NCBI GenBank assembly: GCA_030529305.1
Contig: JAUMXD010000053.1
Coordinates: 1 to 10,138, forward strand
Length of the DNA: 10,138 bases
Reading direction: 5' to 3'
Source: Allobrachymonas sp.
GTDB taxonomy: Bacteria > Pseudomonadota > Gammaproteobacteria > Burkholderiales > Burkholderiaceae
Translations under genes and position numbers: made by a program
Notes under the pieces: model-generated
Database searches by the model: none
Told to the model about the DNA's origin: nothing
What the model saw: the letters and a program-made list of their open reading frames with translations, nothing else
Shown here: positions 1 to 4,953 of the stretch, one piece after another
How positions within the stretch are numbered: position 1 is the stretch's first letter
Layout of the letters: each line of letters begins with the position of its first letter

Positions 1-26
1 TGTTCGATCAATTCAGTTTTGTTCAC
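1..26 (-). CDS. hupB: HU-family DNA-binding protein, N-terminal fragment (runs off the left edge)
   Basis: Read leftward from position 26, the codons are GTG AAC AAA ACT GAA TTG ATC GAA and then CA, giving (M)NKTELIE followed by H or Q. This is the near-invariant start of HU-beta proteins, which usually begin MNKTELIEHIA. HU is a small (about 90 residue) homodimeric or heterodimeric nucleoid protein that binds and bends DNA without sequence specificity. A strong Shine-Dalgarno run, AGGGGGA, lies at about 31-37, four bases before the GTG, which supports the GTG start. Only eight full codons are inside the window, so the identification rests on this short signature, the ribosome site and the promoter-like sequence upstream. 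The gene is divergent from nothing nearby: pgsA, 394 bases upstream, points the same way. Confidence 0.72.
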
Positions 27-73
27 AAAATCCCCCTTTGTTTGCTTATTGCAACAGTATATCGGTCTATCGA

Positions 74-90
74 CAGGCCAAATCGGCCTG
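74..90. repeat. 17-bp palindrome CAGGCC-N5-GGCCTG at the predicted HU start site
   Basis: CAGGCC (74-79) and GGCCTG (85-90) are perfect 6-base inverted arms around AAATC. The palindrome begins one base after the candidate -10 box of the HU promoter and covers the predicted transcription start. It could be an operator, or a hairpin at the 5' end of the HU mRNA. No T-run follows on either strand, so it is not a good terminator. Confidence 0.5.
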
Positions 91-91
91 A

Positions 92-121
92 ACTATACAC
101 CAATCCCTTTTGTTTTTTCAG
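92..121 (-). promoter_or_regulatory. Candidate sigma-70 promoter for the HU gene
   Basis: On the minus strand a -10 box TATAGT (97 to 92, 5 of 6 consensus) has a weak -35 box CTGAAA (121 to 116, 4 of 6) with an 18-base spacer. Transcription would start near 85, giving a leader of about 60 bases before the GTG at 26. The surrounding DNA is A/T-rich, with A runs upstream on the minus strand (113-118 and 205-211) that could bend DNA or help RNA polymerase bind. A second -10-like box TACAAT lies at 170 to 165, but no -35 box goes with it. This is a consensus match only. Confidence 0.4.
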
Positions 122-269
122 GACTCCCTGACTGTAAAAAGGCGCTTAGCATGGAGTGGACTGGATTGTAATGTGTTTTGTCGAGCAGGTATCGAAGCAC
201 AAGATTTTTTTGCAAGTCGTGTCAATGATGTTGCAAATCTTCACAAATCTGTAGTGCGATGGTTTTACG

Positions 270-297
270 AAAAGAGCCGGAGCGTGATTGCTCGGCT
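270..297 (-). terminator. Weak terminator-like hairpin downstream of pgsA
   Basis: On the minus strand AGCCGAGC (297 to 290) pairs with GCTCCGGCT (283 to 275) apart from one bulged base, with a 6-base loop, and CTTTTC follows. It lies about 124 bases past the pgsA stop codon and before the HU promoter, so it could end the pgsA transcript. The U-run is only four bases. On the plus strand the T-run lies ten bases away and no gene needs ending. The call is tentative. Confidence 0.35.
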
Positions 298-420
298 TGC
301 CTTGAGCTTTTTCTTTGCCACTTTACTGTATTGAGGATGGAGCGCCTGTCGATAAGGTTGCGTCTCATGCGCGCGCCGTTTCGTTTTCAGGGACAATGGC
401 TGGAGGATATGCAAGAGGCG

Positions 421-987
421 CTAACGCGCTTTGGCACGGATTTCAGGGATGGCTCTGTACAAGTAGTAGGCCATAGACCAGATGGTGAGTGCCACGGCCA
501 GCCACAATAGCCACACGCCCAGCAGGCGGGTATGAAAGATGCGACCGATGCTGTGGTCGTACAGCAGCAGGGCAATGGCAGCCATTTGGGCAGCGGTTTT
601 GAATTTGCCGATGCGATGCACAGCCACGCTGCGCGCGGCGCCGATCTGCGCCATCCATTCGCGCAGGGCGGAGATGGCCACTTCGCGGCCGATGATGATG
701 AGTGCGGCAAAAACGTCGGCGCGGCGCAAGTAAACCAGGATCAGCATGCTGGCGCAGACGAGGAATTTGTCGGCCACAGGGTCAAGGAATGCGCCAAAGG
801 CCGTCGTCATGTTCAGCTTGCGCGCCAGGTAGCCGTCAAGCCAATCGGTGATGGCAAAGCCGATGAAGAGCAGGGTGGAGATCAAATTCTGCGTGGCAAC
901 GGGTAGCCGCATGAAATACACGCCCATGATGATCGGGATGGCGATGATGCGTGTCCAGGTCAGGATGGTTGGCAGGGTAAAAAACAT
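421..987 (-). CDS. pgsA: CDP-diacylglycerol--glycerol-3-phosphate 3-phosphatidyltransferase
   Basis: The 188-residue integral inner-membrane enzyme transfers a phosphatidyl group from CDP-diacylglycerol to glycerol-3-phosphate. The product, phosphatidylglycerol phosphate, is the committed intermediate of phosphatidylglycerol and cardiolipin. The full CDP-alcohol phosphatidyltransferase signature D-G-x2-A-R-x8-G-x3-D-x3-D is present: D51, G52, A55, R56, G65, D69 and D73, with D48 just before it. The N-terminus MFFTLPTILTWTRIIAIP is the usual PgsA start (a short LP.ILT.xRI helix), and several hydrophobic helices follow (about 11-29, 33-49, 75-87, 93-103, 129-146, 155-175). The frame stays open for 51 more codons upstream to 1140, but that stretch is unlike the family, so ATG 987 is preferred even though its ribosome site is weak. 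uvrC, a frequent neighbour, is not adjacent here. Identification is secure; the start is fairly secure. Confidence 0.95.
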   Translation of the reverse strand: MFFTLPTILTWTRIIAIPIIMGVYFMRLPVATQNLISTLLFIGFAITDWLDGYLARKLNMTTAFGAFLDPVADKFLVCASMLILVYLRRADVFAALIIIGREVAISALREWMAQIGAARSVAVHRIGKFKTAAQMAAIALLLYDHSIGRIFHTRLLGVWLLWLAVALTIWSMAYYLYRAIPEIRAKAR

Positions 988-1297
988 GCGGCTTGGTGGC
1001 GGCTTCAGGGCTGAAAGATCAGCATTTTTCTTAGAAAAAGTGCTTGTTGTGGCAACGGATGAATTGTGGCATGAATGTTTGGCGCAGAAAGAGTTGTGCT
1101 GGTTGGTGGCCTTCTCAAAAATGACAGCAGCCTGGCACATCCTATGAGGCGCAAGCGCTTGGTCGGCGTTTGTTGCTGAGCGGCGATGTTTTGCAGGGTG
1201 TTACATCACAGCCCCTTGCTGCGGGACGTGATGGGGCGCATTTGGCAGTTGCCATGCGGTGCCAGTGGACTGCGCCTGTTGTGGGAGGAGGAATAAG
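988..1297. other. Divergent intergenic region between pgsA and the DUF1232 gene
   Basis: This 310-base gap must carry the pgsA promoter (leftward) and the promoter of the DUF1232 gene (rightward). I can point to the candidate pgsA promoter and palindrome at 1021-1055 and to the DUF1232 ribosome site at 1284-1291. I could not recognise a convincing rightward -35/-10 pair. The minus-strand open frame from 1140 to 988, in frame with pgsA, is read as untranslated leader. No RNA gene was recognised. Confidence 0.5.
1021..1055 (-). promoter_or_regulatory. Candidate pgsA promoter overlapping an AT-rich imperfect palindrome
   Basis: On the minus strand TTGCCA (1055 to 1050, 5 of 6 to the -35 consensus) is 16 bases from TAAGAA (1033 to 1028, a poor 3 of 6 -10 box). 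This would start RNA near 1021, about 33 bases before the pgsA ATG. The spacer, -10 box and start site lie in an inverted repeat. TTTTTCT (1025-1031) mirrors AGAAAAA (1033-1039), and the outer AGCA (1021-1024) mirrors TGCT (1041-1044) with one bulged G. The palindrome is directly visible; the promoter and any operator role are inferred. Confidence 0.3.
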
Positions 1298-1750
1298 ATG
1301 CAAGAAAGCAAGTTTGGCTTGAATGGAAAAGCGTTTGCAGATGAGCGGCCGAAAGGCCTAGCGGGCCGTCCCCATGTATCTCATGCTTTCAGCAGGGCGT
1401 CCGCAGGGCGCTCGAGCGGACAAGCGCGCGATGGTTTTTGGGGCAAAGCCTTGCGCTTTTTACGCTTTGCGGGACGGCAAGTGCTGCACAAAGCCCTGCT
1501 GCTGTATTACGCAGCGCAGAATCCGCGCACGCCCAAATGGGCCAAAACGGCGATTTACGGGGCGCTGCTCTACTTCGTGTCGCCCTTGGATGTATTGCCC
1601 GATGTGCTGCCGGGCGTGGGCTATACCGACGACTTGTGGGTGTTGGCCGCAGCGCTGGCCACTGTTTCTTTTTATGTGGATGAAACGGTGCGATCACAAG
1701 CCGCGCAGCGCTTGCAGGCATGGCTGGGGGCAAGGGGCGATCAGGGCTGA
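1298..1750 (+). CDS. DUF1232 (YkvA-like) domain small membrane protein
   Basis: The 150-residue protein carries the short DUF1232 domain, roughly residues 65-125. Its hallmark is YFVSPLDVLPDVLPGVGYTDD (residues 92-112), which matches the family pattern SP.D.IPD..P..G..DD. The domain is a hydrophobic hairpin, with helices at about 83-95 and 112-126 flanking the conserved SPLD-LPD turn. The first 50 or so residues are polar, rich in G, R, S and A, and probably disordered. Its biochemical role is not established. Start choice: ATG 1298 has an excellent ribosome site GGAGGAGG (1284-1291) six bases upstream. An in-frame ATG at 1259 would add 13 cysteine-rich residues and has no such site. The gene is monocistronic: divergent from pgsA and closed by the strong terminator at 1792. 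Family assignment is firm; function is unknown. Confidence 0.88.
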   Translation: MQESKFGLNGKAFADERPKGLAGRPHVSHAFSRASAGRSSGQARDGFWGKALRFLRFAGRQVLHKALLLYYAAQNPRTPKWAKTAIYGALLYFVSPLDVLPDVLPGVGYTDDLWVLAAALATVSFYVDETVRSQAAQRLQAWLGARGDQG

Positions 1751-1791
1751 TGCTTCTTACCAACAGTCGGCGGGTATTTGATGGGATGTGG

Positions 1792-1825
1792 GGGCTTGCA
1801 GTGGATCGGCGCAAGCCCTTTTTTT
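1792..1825 (+). terminator. Strong intrinsic terminator of the DUF1232 gene
   Basis: GGGCTTGC (1792-1799) and GCAAGCCC (1811-1818) form a perfect 8-base stem with an 11-base loop. Seven T residues (1819-1825) follow directly. It lies 41 bases after the stop codon at 1750 and meets all criteria for a rho-independent terminator on the plus strand. Confidence 0.92.
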
Positions 1826-1842
1826 CTTCGCTGCTCTCCTGC

Positions 1843-1867
1843 CGGGCTGTAAGCCAAGGACAGCCCG
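1843..1867. repeat. Second perfect hairpin, CGGGCTGT-N9-ACAGCCCG
   Basis: An 8-base perfect inverted repeat (1843-1850 and 1860-1867) with a 9-base loop sits 17 bases after the T-run of the terminator. No T-run follows on either strand. A smaller palindrome, TGACC-AA-GGTCA, follows at 1872-1883. Its role is unknown; it might be a back-up transcription stop, part of a repeat, or a binding site. Confidence 0.5.
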
Positions 1868-1908
1868 TACTTGACCAAGGTCATGCGTTTTGCCCGAGAA
1901 TGCGCCAT

Positions 1909-2080
1909 CTTGAGAACCTGTTCACTATCCCCTCACGGGCGCTTGAATGATGGAGGCGGGCGGTCTGCTTCGTTGCAAATCTTGTCCATAGCACAGGCTA
2001 TGCACTGCAATTTGCGCCTTGCATCCCATCCCGCCCCATATCCAACAGCCTCGCGTTGAGATGGTGAACTAGGCTCTTAG
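1909..2080. mobile_element. 172-bp imperfect palindromic, MITE-like non-coding element
   Basis: The two halves of this stretch are reverse complements of each other with mismatches and small bulges, around an exact centre at 1994/1995. The ends form imperfect terminal inverted repeats: CTTGAGAACCTGTTCAC on the left (1909-1925) against CTAAGAGCCTAGTTCAC read from the right end (2080-2064). Further in, GGCGGG (about 1954-1959) mirrors CCCGCC (about 2029-2034), GCAAAT (1975-1980) mirrors ATTTGC (2010-2015), and CATAGC (1987-1992) mirrors GCTATG (1997-2002) around a loop ACAG. There is no long open frame and no transposase, and I see no clear target-site duplication. This architecture fits a miniature inverted-repeat element or another palindromic intergenic repeat. 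Mobility is inferred; the symmetry is seen. Transcribed RNA would fold into one long hairpin. Confidence 0.6.
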
Positions 2081-2083
2081 AAG
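2056..2083 (+). promoter_or_regulatory. Candidate gshA promoter at the right end of the palindromic element
   Basis: TTGAGA (2056-2061, 5 of 6 to the -35 consensus) is followed after 16 bases by TAGAAG (2078-2083, 4 of 6 to the -10 consensus). RNA would start near 2090, just before the gshA ribosome site at 2098. The -35 box lies inside the right terminal repeat and the -10 box crosses the element's edge. This is a consensus match only. An alternative pair about ten bases downstream, ending in the -10-like CATATT at 2087-2092, is weaker at the -35. Confidence 0.3.
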
Positions 2084-2106
2084 AACATATTTTTGACAGG
2101 AAGCTT

Positions 2107-3669
2107 GTGAATATGGGCAAAACGGCCTTGAACGATTCGGCTGCAGCGTGCGCCTTGAAAGCTGATCTGCAGGCGCTGACGGCCGAGCAGCTGGCAGGCA
2201 TGCGCCGTGGCTTGGAAAAAGAAAGCCTGCGCGTGCAGCCCGATGGCCGCTTGGCGCTCACCCCGCACCCCAAGGCGCTGGGCTCGGCGCTCACGCACCC
2301 ACACATCACCACCGATTTCAGCGAATCACAACCCGAGTTGGTCACGGGCGTGCATGACCGGGTGGAAGACTGCCTGGCCGAGCTGACCCTCATCCATCAA
2401 GTGGTGTATCAGGAATTGGCGGTCCAGGGCAATGAAATGCTGTGGGTATCGAGCATGCCTTGCGGGCTGCCAACGGACGAGACGATTCCAATCGGCATGT
2501 ACGGCACCTCCAACATCGGGCGGGCCAAAAGCGTGTATCGCATGGGGCTGGGCCATCGCTACGGGCGGCGCATGCAAACCATTTCGGGCATCCATTACAA
2601 CTGGTCGCTGCCGGGACTGAGCAGCGATCAGTATCTGGGCTTGATTCGCAATTTCCGCCGCCATGCCTTTTTGCTGCTGTATCTGTTTGGCGCGTCGCCT
2701 GCGGTTTGCGGCAGCTTTGTTGAAGGGCGCGAGCATGGCCTGCAGCCGCTGGGCAAGGGGGCCATGTACTTGCCTTACGCCACTTCTTTGCGCATGGGGC
2801 GGCTGGGCTACCAAAGCGATGCGCAAGCCTCGCTGGCGGTGAGCTACAACGACCTGGAGGGCTACACCGCCTCGCTCTACGGCGCGCTGACCGAGCCCTA
2901 CCCGCCTTACGAGGCCGTGGGCATTCGCAATCTGGGCGGTGATTACAACCAGCTCTCCACCACTTTGCTGCAAATCGAAAACGAGTTCTACAGCACCATT
3001 CGGCCCAAGCGCCTCACCCAACGGGGCGAGCGCCCGCTGCATGCCCTGCGCCAGCGCGGCGTTCAGTATGTGGAGGTGCGCCTGATGGATTTGAACCCCT
3101 TCATCCACATCGGCATCGATGCAGAAACGATTCGTTTTCTGGACGTGTTTTTGCTGCACGCGCTGCTCACCCCCAGCCCGCCCGATACACCCGAAGAAAT
3201 CGCCGCGCTGGCGCAAAACCAGCACCTGGCTGCCAGCCGGGGCCGCGAGCCGGGGCTGGAGCTGATCCGCAACGGCCAGCCCGTGCCGCTGGTGGCGTGG
3301 GCGCAGGCCGTGCTCGATGGCATGCAGCCTGTGGCCGAGCGCATGGATGCTTTGTCTGGCGGCCACGCTTACGCCCAAGCCGTGGCGATGGGGCGCGAGC
3401 GCTTGCAGCGGCCCGAACTGCTGCCCTCGGCCCAGGTGCTGCACAGCGTACGCGAGCACGATGACTGCTTCATCAGCTTCATCAAACAGTGCTCTTTGCA
3501 AGCGCAGCAACGCTTGCGTGCCTTGCCCCTGCCGGCCGAACAGCAGGCGCGCTTTGCGCAAATGGCGCAGCAATCGGTTGAGGCACAGCGCCAGATTGAG
3601 GCCGATGACGTGATGCCGTTTGAAGAGTTTCGGCAGCACTACGTTTCGGCCGAGCGCCTGGTGCCATAA
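2107..3669 (+). CDS. gshA: Glutamate--cysteine ligase, E. coli GshA type
   Basis: The 520-residue cytoplasmic enzyme joins L-glutamate and L-cysteine using ATP to give gamma-glutamylcysteine, the first and rate-limiting step of glutathione synthesis. Length and sequence match the E. coli GshA class (518 residues). Conserved blocks in order are GLEKESLRV (35-43, with the acidic residues E37 and E39), SALTHPHITTDFSE (60-73), SSMPCG (115-120), YGTSNIGR (132-139), QTISGIHYNWSLP (157-169), YLFGASPAVC (192-201), YLPYATSLRM (221-230), LQIENEFYSTIRPKR (288-302) and YVEVRLMDLNPF (321-332). The start is either GTG 2107 or the in-frame ATG 2113. AGGA (2098-2101) is five bases from the GTG and eleven from the ATG, so GTG is preferred. 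The gene stands alone, with no gshB beside it, and converges on the mrp operon. Confidence 0.96.
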   Translation: MNMGKTALNDSAAACALKADLQALTAEQLAGMRRGLEKESLRVQPDGRLALTPHPKALGSALTHPHITTDFSESQPELVTGVHDRVEDCLAELTLIHQVVYQELAVQGNEMLWVSSMPCGLPTDETIPIGMYGTSNIGRAKSVYRMGLGHRYGRRMQTISGIHYNWSLPGLSSDQYLGLIRNFRRHAFLLLYLFGASPAVCGSFVEGREHGLQPLGKGAMYLPYATSLRMGRLGYQSDAQASLAVSYNDLEGYTASLYGALTEPYPPYEAVGIRNLGGDYNQLSTTLLQIENEFYSTIRPKRLTQRGERPLHALRQRGVQYVEVRLMDLNPFIHIGIDAETIRFLDVFLLHALLTPSPPDTPEEIAALAQNQHLAASRGREPGLELIRNGQPVPLVAWAQAVLDGMQPVAERMDALSGGHAYAQAVAMGRERLQRPELLPSAQVLHSVREHDDCFISFIKQCSLQAQQRLRALPLPAEQQARFAQMAQQSVEAQRQIEADDVMPFEEFRQHYVSAERLVP

Positions 3670-3716
3670 GTGGCTATGGCGATCATGGTCAGCACGTGCT
3701 TGTATGGCCCTGATTG

Positions 3717-3741
3717 GCTTGTGCAGAGAGCATGCACAAGC
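3717..3741. terminator. Hairpin between convergent gshA and mrpG
   Basis: GCTTGTGCA (3717-3725) and TGCACAAGC (3733-3741) form a perfect 9-base stem with a 7-base loop. The hairpin lies 48 bases after the gshA stop and 18 bases beyond the mrpG stop, where a shared transcript end is expected. Neither strand has a T-run straight after the stem, so it does not meet the strict intrinsic-terminator definition. It may instead protect 3' ends, or act with Rho. A perfect 10-base palindrome AGCACGTGCT lies at 3691-3700. Confidence 0.45.
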
Positions 3742-3758
3742 GCGTCAAGGCTTGCTCT

Positions 3759-4175
3759 TTATTGATCGTTGGGGGAGTGGTCGGGCTGTTCTGGCGCTGG
3801 CTCGTGGCGTTGTGTGGCCAGTGGGGCGGGCATGCTGGGGTCTTTTGATTGGCGGCGGCGAAACAGGGCGGCGCGCGCCAGCATCAGCGTGGTGATGGGC
3901 ACGGTGATGGACAGCAGAATGACCACCAGCCAGGTTTTGAGCGAGAAGCGGCTGTGCAGCGCAGAAAAATACACAATGGCCGCCAGGCTGGTGCACCAGG
4001 CCGCCCCTGTTGTGATGAGCGAAGGCGGGTGCATGCGCTGGAAATAATCGGGCAGGCGCATCAGGCCGTAGCCGGCCAGCAGTGCAAACAGGCCGCTGGC
4101 AATCAGCAAAATGCCAACCAGAGCCTGGGCCCAGAGGGGGGCGCTGGGTATATCGGGCAGGTTGGGCATGCTCAT
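3759..4175 (-). CDS. mrpG: Monovalent cation/H+ antiporter subunit G (Mrp/Pha/Mnh)
   Basis: The 138-residue inner-membrane subunit closes the antiporter operon. Three hydrophobic segments are visible (about 14-36, 56-70 and 82-100). The family signature G-GLMRLPDYFQRMHPPSLITTGA is present at about residues 35-58, and the PDxFxRMH motif is typical of MnhG/MrpG/PhaG. The C-terminal 35 or so residues (104-138) are a polar, proline-rich tail that extends past the usual core. The start at 4175 overlaps the mrpF stop as ATGA, and GAGG lies seven bases upstream. An in-frame ATG two codons later is possible but less well spaced. MrpG has no known catalytic residues of its own but is needed for assembly of the complex in studied species. 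Confidence in family is high; the transported ion cannot be told from sequence. Confidence 0.93.
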   Translation of the reverse strand: MSMPNLPDIPSAPLWAQALVGILLIASGLFALLAGYGLMRLPDYFQRMHPPSLITTGAAWCTSLAAIVYFSALHSRFSLKTWLVVILLSITVPITTLMLARAALFRRRQSKDPSMPAPLATQRHEPAPEQPDHSPNDQ

Positions 4176-4462
4176 TCAATCACCTCGCCACGCAGCAGGA
4201 ATTTGCCCAAAGCCACCGAGCCGACAAAACCGGTGAGCGCAATCAGCAGGGCGGCTTCAAAGTACATTTCGCTGCTGTTGCGAATGCCCAGAGTCAGCGT
4301 CATGAGCAGGCCCAGGGCGTACAAAAAGTCCAGCGCCAGCACACGGTCTTGCGCGCAGGGGCCGCGAATCAGCCGCCACAGGGCAGGCAGCCCGGCCAGG
4401 CCGTAGCAAACCAGCGCAAAGGTGAGGGCCGCTTGCAGCCAGGGGTGAAGGGCAGAAATCAT
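4172..4462 (-). CDS. mrpF: Monovalent cation/H+ antiporter subunit F (Mrp/Pha/Mnh)
   Basis: The 96-residue subunit has three transmembrane segments (about 9-30, 44-60 and 67-88). It shows the MrpF/PhaF pattern of an arginine-rich turn, RLIRGPCAQDRVLALD (residues 30-45), where RGP....R..ALD is the conserved family core. The length is typical. Its ATG overlaps the mrpE stop as ATGA (4462-4459), and its own stop overlaps the mrpG start in the same way. This indicates translational coupling. GGAG at 4477-4474 lies 11 bases before the start, a somewhat long spacing. The gene is a small structural part of the hetero-oligomeric antiporter in the inner membrane. Confidence 0.93.
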   Translation of the reverse strand: MISALHPWLQAALTFALVCYGLAGLPALWRLIRGPCAQDRVLALDFLYALGLLMTLTLGIRNSSEMYFEAALLIALTGFVGSVALGKFLLRGEVIE

Positions 4463-4953
4463 GCGCGGAAAATCTCCAGTAAAGGCGCCTCGTAGCGGTG
4501 CTTGTAGTGGCGGATGAAGGCGGCTTCGTCACCCAGATCCCACACATGCAGCGTAACGGCGCTGCTGTCGTGCGCCAGTTCGCACCATACGGTGCCGGGC
4601 ACCACGGTGGTGATCATGGCCAGGGCGGCCAGGGCGCTGGGGTCGCGCACATCCAGCGGGATGGTAACGAAGGCAAAGCGCGGTGCTCGCCGGTGCAGGC
4701 GCAGCAGGCCCCAGGCTACTTCGAGGTTGGACTTGAGTACGTCGTAGCCCACGGCTAGGATGAAGCGCAGAATGCGCCAGGGTTTGCGGATGCGCGGGCG
4801 CTGTGGGCGCAGGCCGGCAAACAGCAAGGGCAGCAGCCAGCCCAGCAGCAGGGCCAGCAGCACGTGCCCGGTTGAGAGCGATTCGCTCAGCACCAGCCAC
4901 ATGGCTACCAGGCTGGCCGAGAGCAGCGGGGCGGGAAAGAGTTTGCGCATCAT
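4459..4953 (-). CDS. mrpE: Monovalent cation/H+ antiporter subunit E (Mrp/Pha/Mnh)
   Basis: The 164-residue subunit belongs to the MnhE/MrpE family. It has N-terminal membrane helices (about 6-23 and 28-47) and a third hydrophobic stretch (61-71). The conserved block YDVLKSNLEVAWGLLR follows at residues 70-85, and then a soluble C-terminal domain with TTVVPGTVWCEL (115-126), matching the family's T..PGT motif, and HVWDL (136-140). The start is taken at ATG 4953, which overlaps the mrpD stop as ATGA and has AGGAG (4965-4961) seven bases upstream. The next codon is also ATG, so a one-residue shorter product is possible. The frame stays open further upstream within mrpD, but that is only a shadow of the neighbouring gene. 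The protein is a required part of the antiporter complex in model organisms and is not known to carry the ion path. Confidence 0.93.
   Translation of the reverse strand: MMRKLFPAPLLSASLVAMWLVLSESLSTGHVLLALLLGWLLPLLFAGLRPQRPRIRKPWRILRFILAVGYDVLKSNLEVAWGLLRLHRRAPRFAFVTIPLDVRDPSALAALAMITTVVPGTVWCELAHDSSAVTLHVWDLGDEAAFIRHYKHRYEAPLLEIFRA

Larger units (their letters stand above)
27..420. other. Intergenic region between HU and pgsA
   Basis: This gap of nearly 400 bases is clearly lower in GC than the coding regions. It contains the HU ribosome site, the candidate HU promoter, the 17-bp palindrome and the weak hairpin listed separately. A short direct repeat CAAATCT occurs at 234-240 and 244-250, ten bases apart. 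I looked for tRNA-like cloverleaf motifs on both strands and saw none. Short open frames are present on the plus strand (for example 110-334), but they have no ribosome site and no recognisable protein. Confidence 0.6.
1751..2106. other. Intergenic region between the DUF1232 gene and gshA
   Basis: This 356-base gap is nearly filled by structured DNA: the intrinsic terminator (1792-1825), the CGGGCTGT hairpin (1843-1867), the symmetrical element (1909-2080), and then 26 bases with the gshA ribosome site. I see no gene in it. Because the terminator isolates gshA from upstream transcription, a gshA promoter must lie between about 1830 and 2100. Confidence 0.6.

Noticed and set aside
110..334. 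74-codon plus-strand frame in the left gap
   Set aside because: There is no ribosome site, the composition is AT-rich, it crosses the HU promoter on the other strand, and the protein is not recognisable.
120..420. Possible tRNA genes between HU and pgsA, as some relatives carry tRNAs near pgsA
   Set aside because: No T-arm motif (GGTTCGAATCC-like), acceptor pairing or CCA end was found on either strand.
988..1140. 51-codon N-terminal extension of pgsA
   Set aside because: The added residues do not resemble PgsA, the stretch is lower in GC and contains the promoter-like palindrome, and ATG 987 gives the standard family start.
1741..1884. 47-residue minus-strand frame starting MTLVKYGLSLAYSPAG
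   Set aside because: The codons look passable, but it runs across the DUF1232 terminator, has no ribosome site, and matches nothing I recognise.
2326..3639. 437-codon open frame on the minus strand, antisense to gshA
   Set aside because: It is a mirror frame of gshA, with composition typical of an antisense artefact (H, Q, R, A) and no domain or ribosome site.
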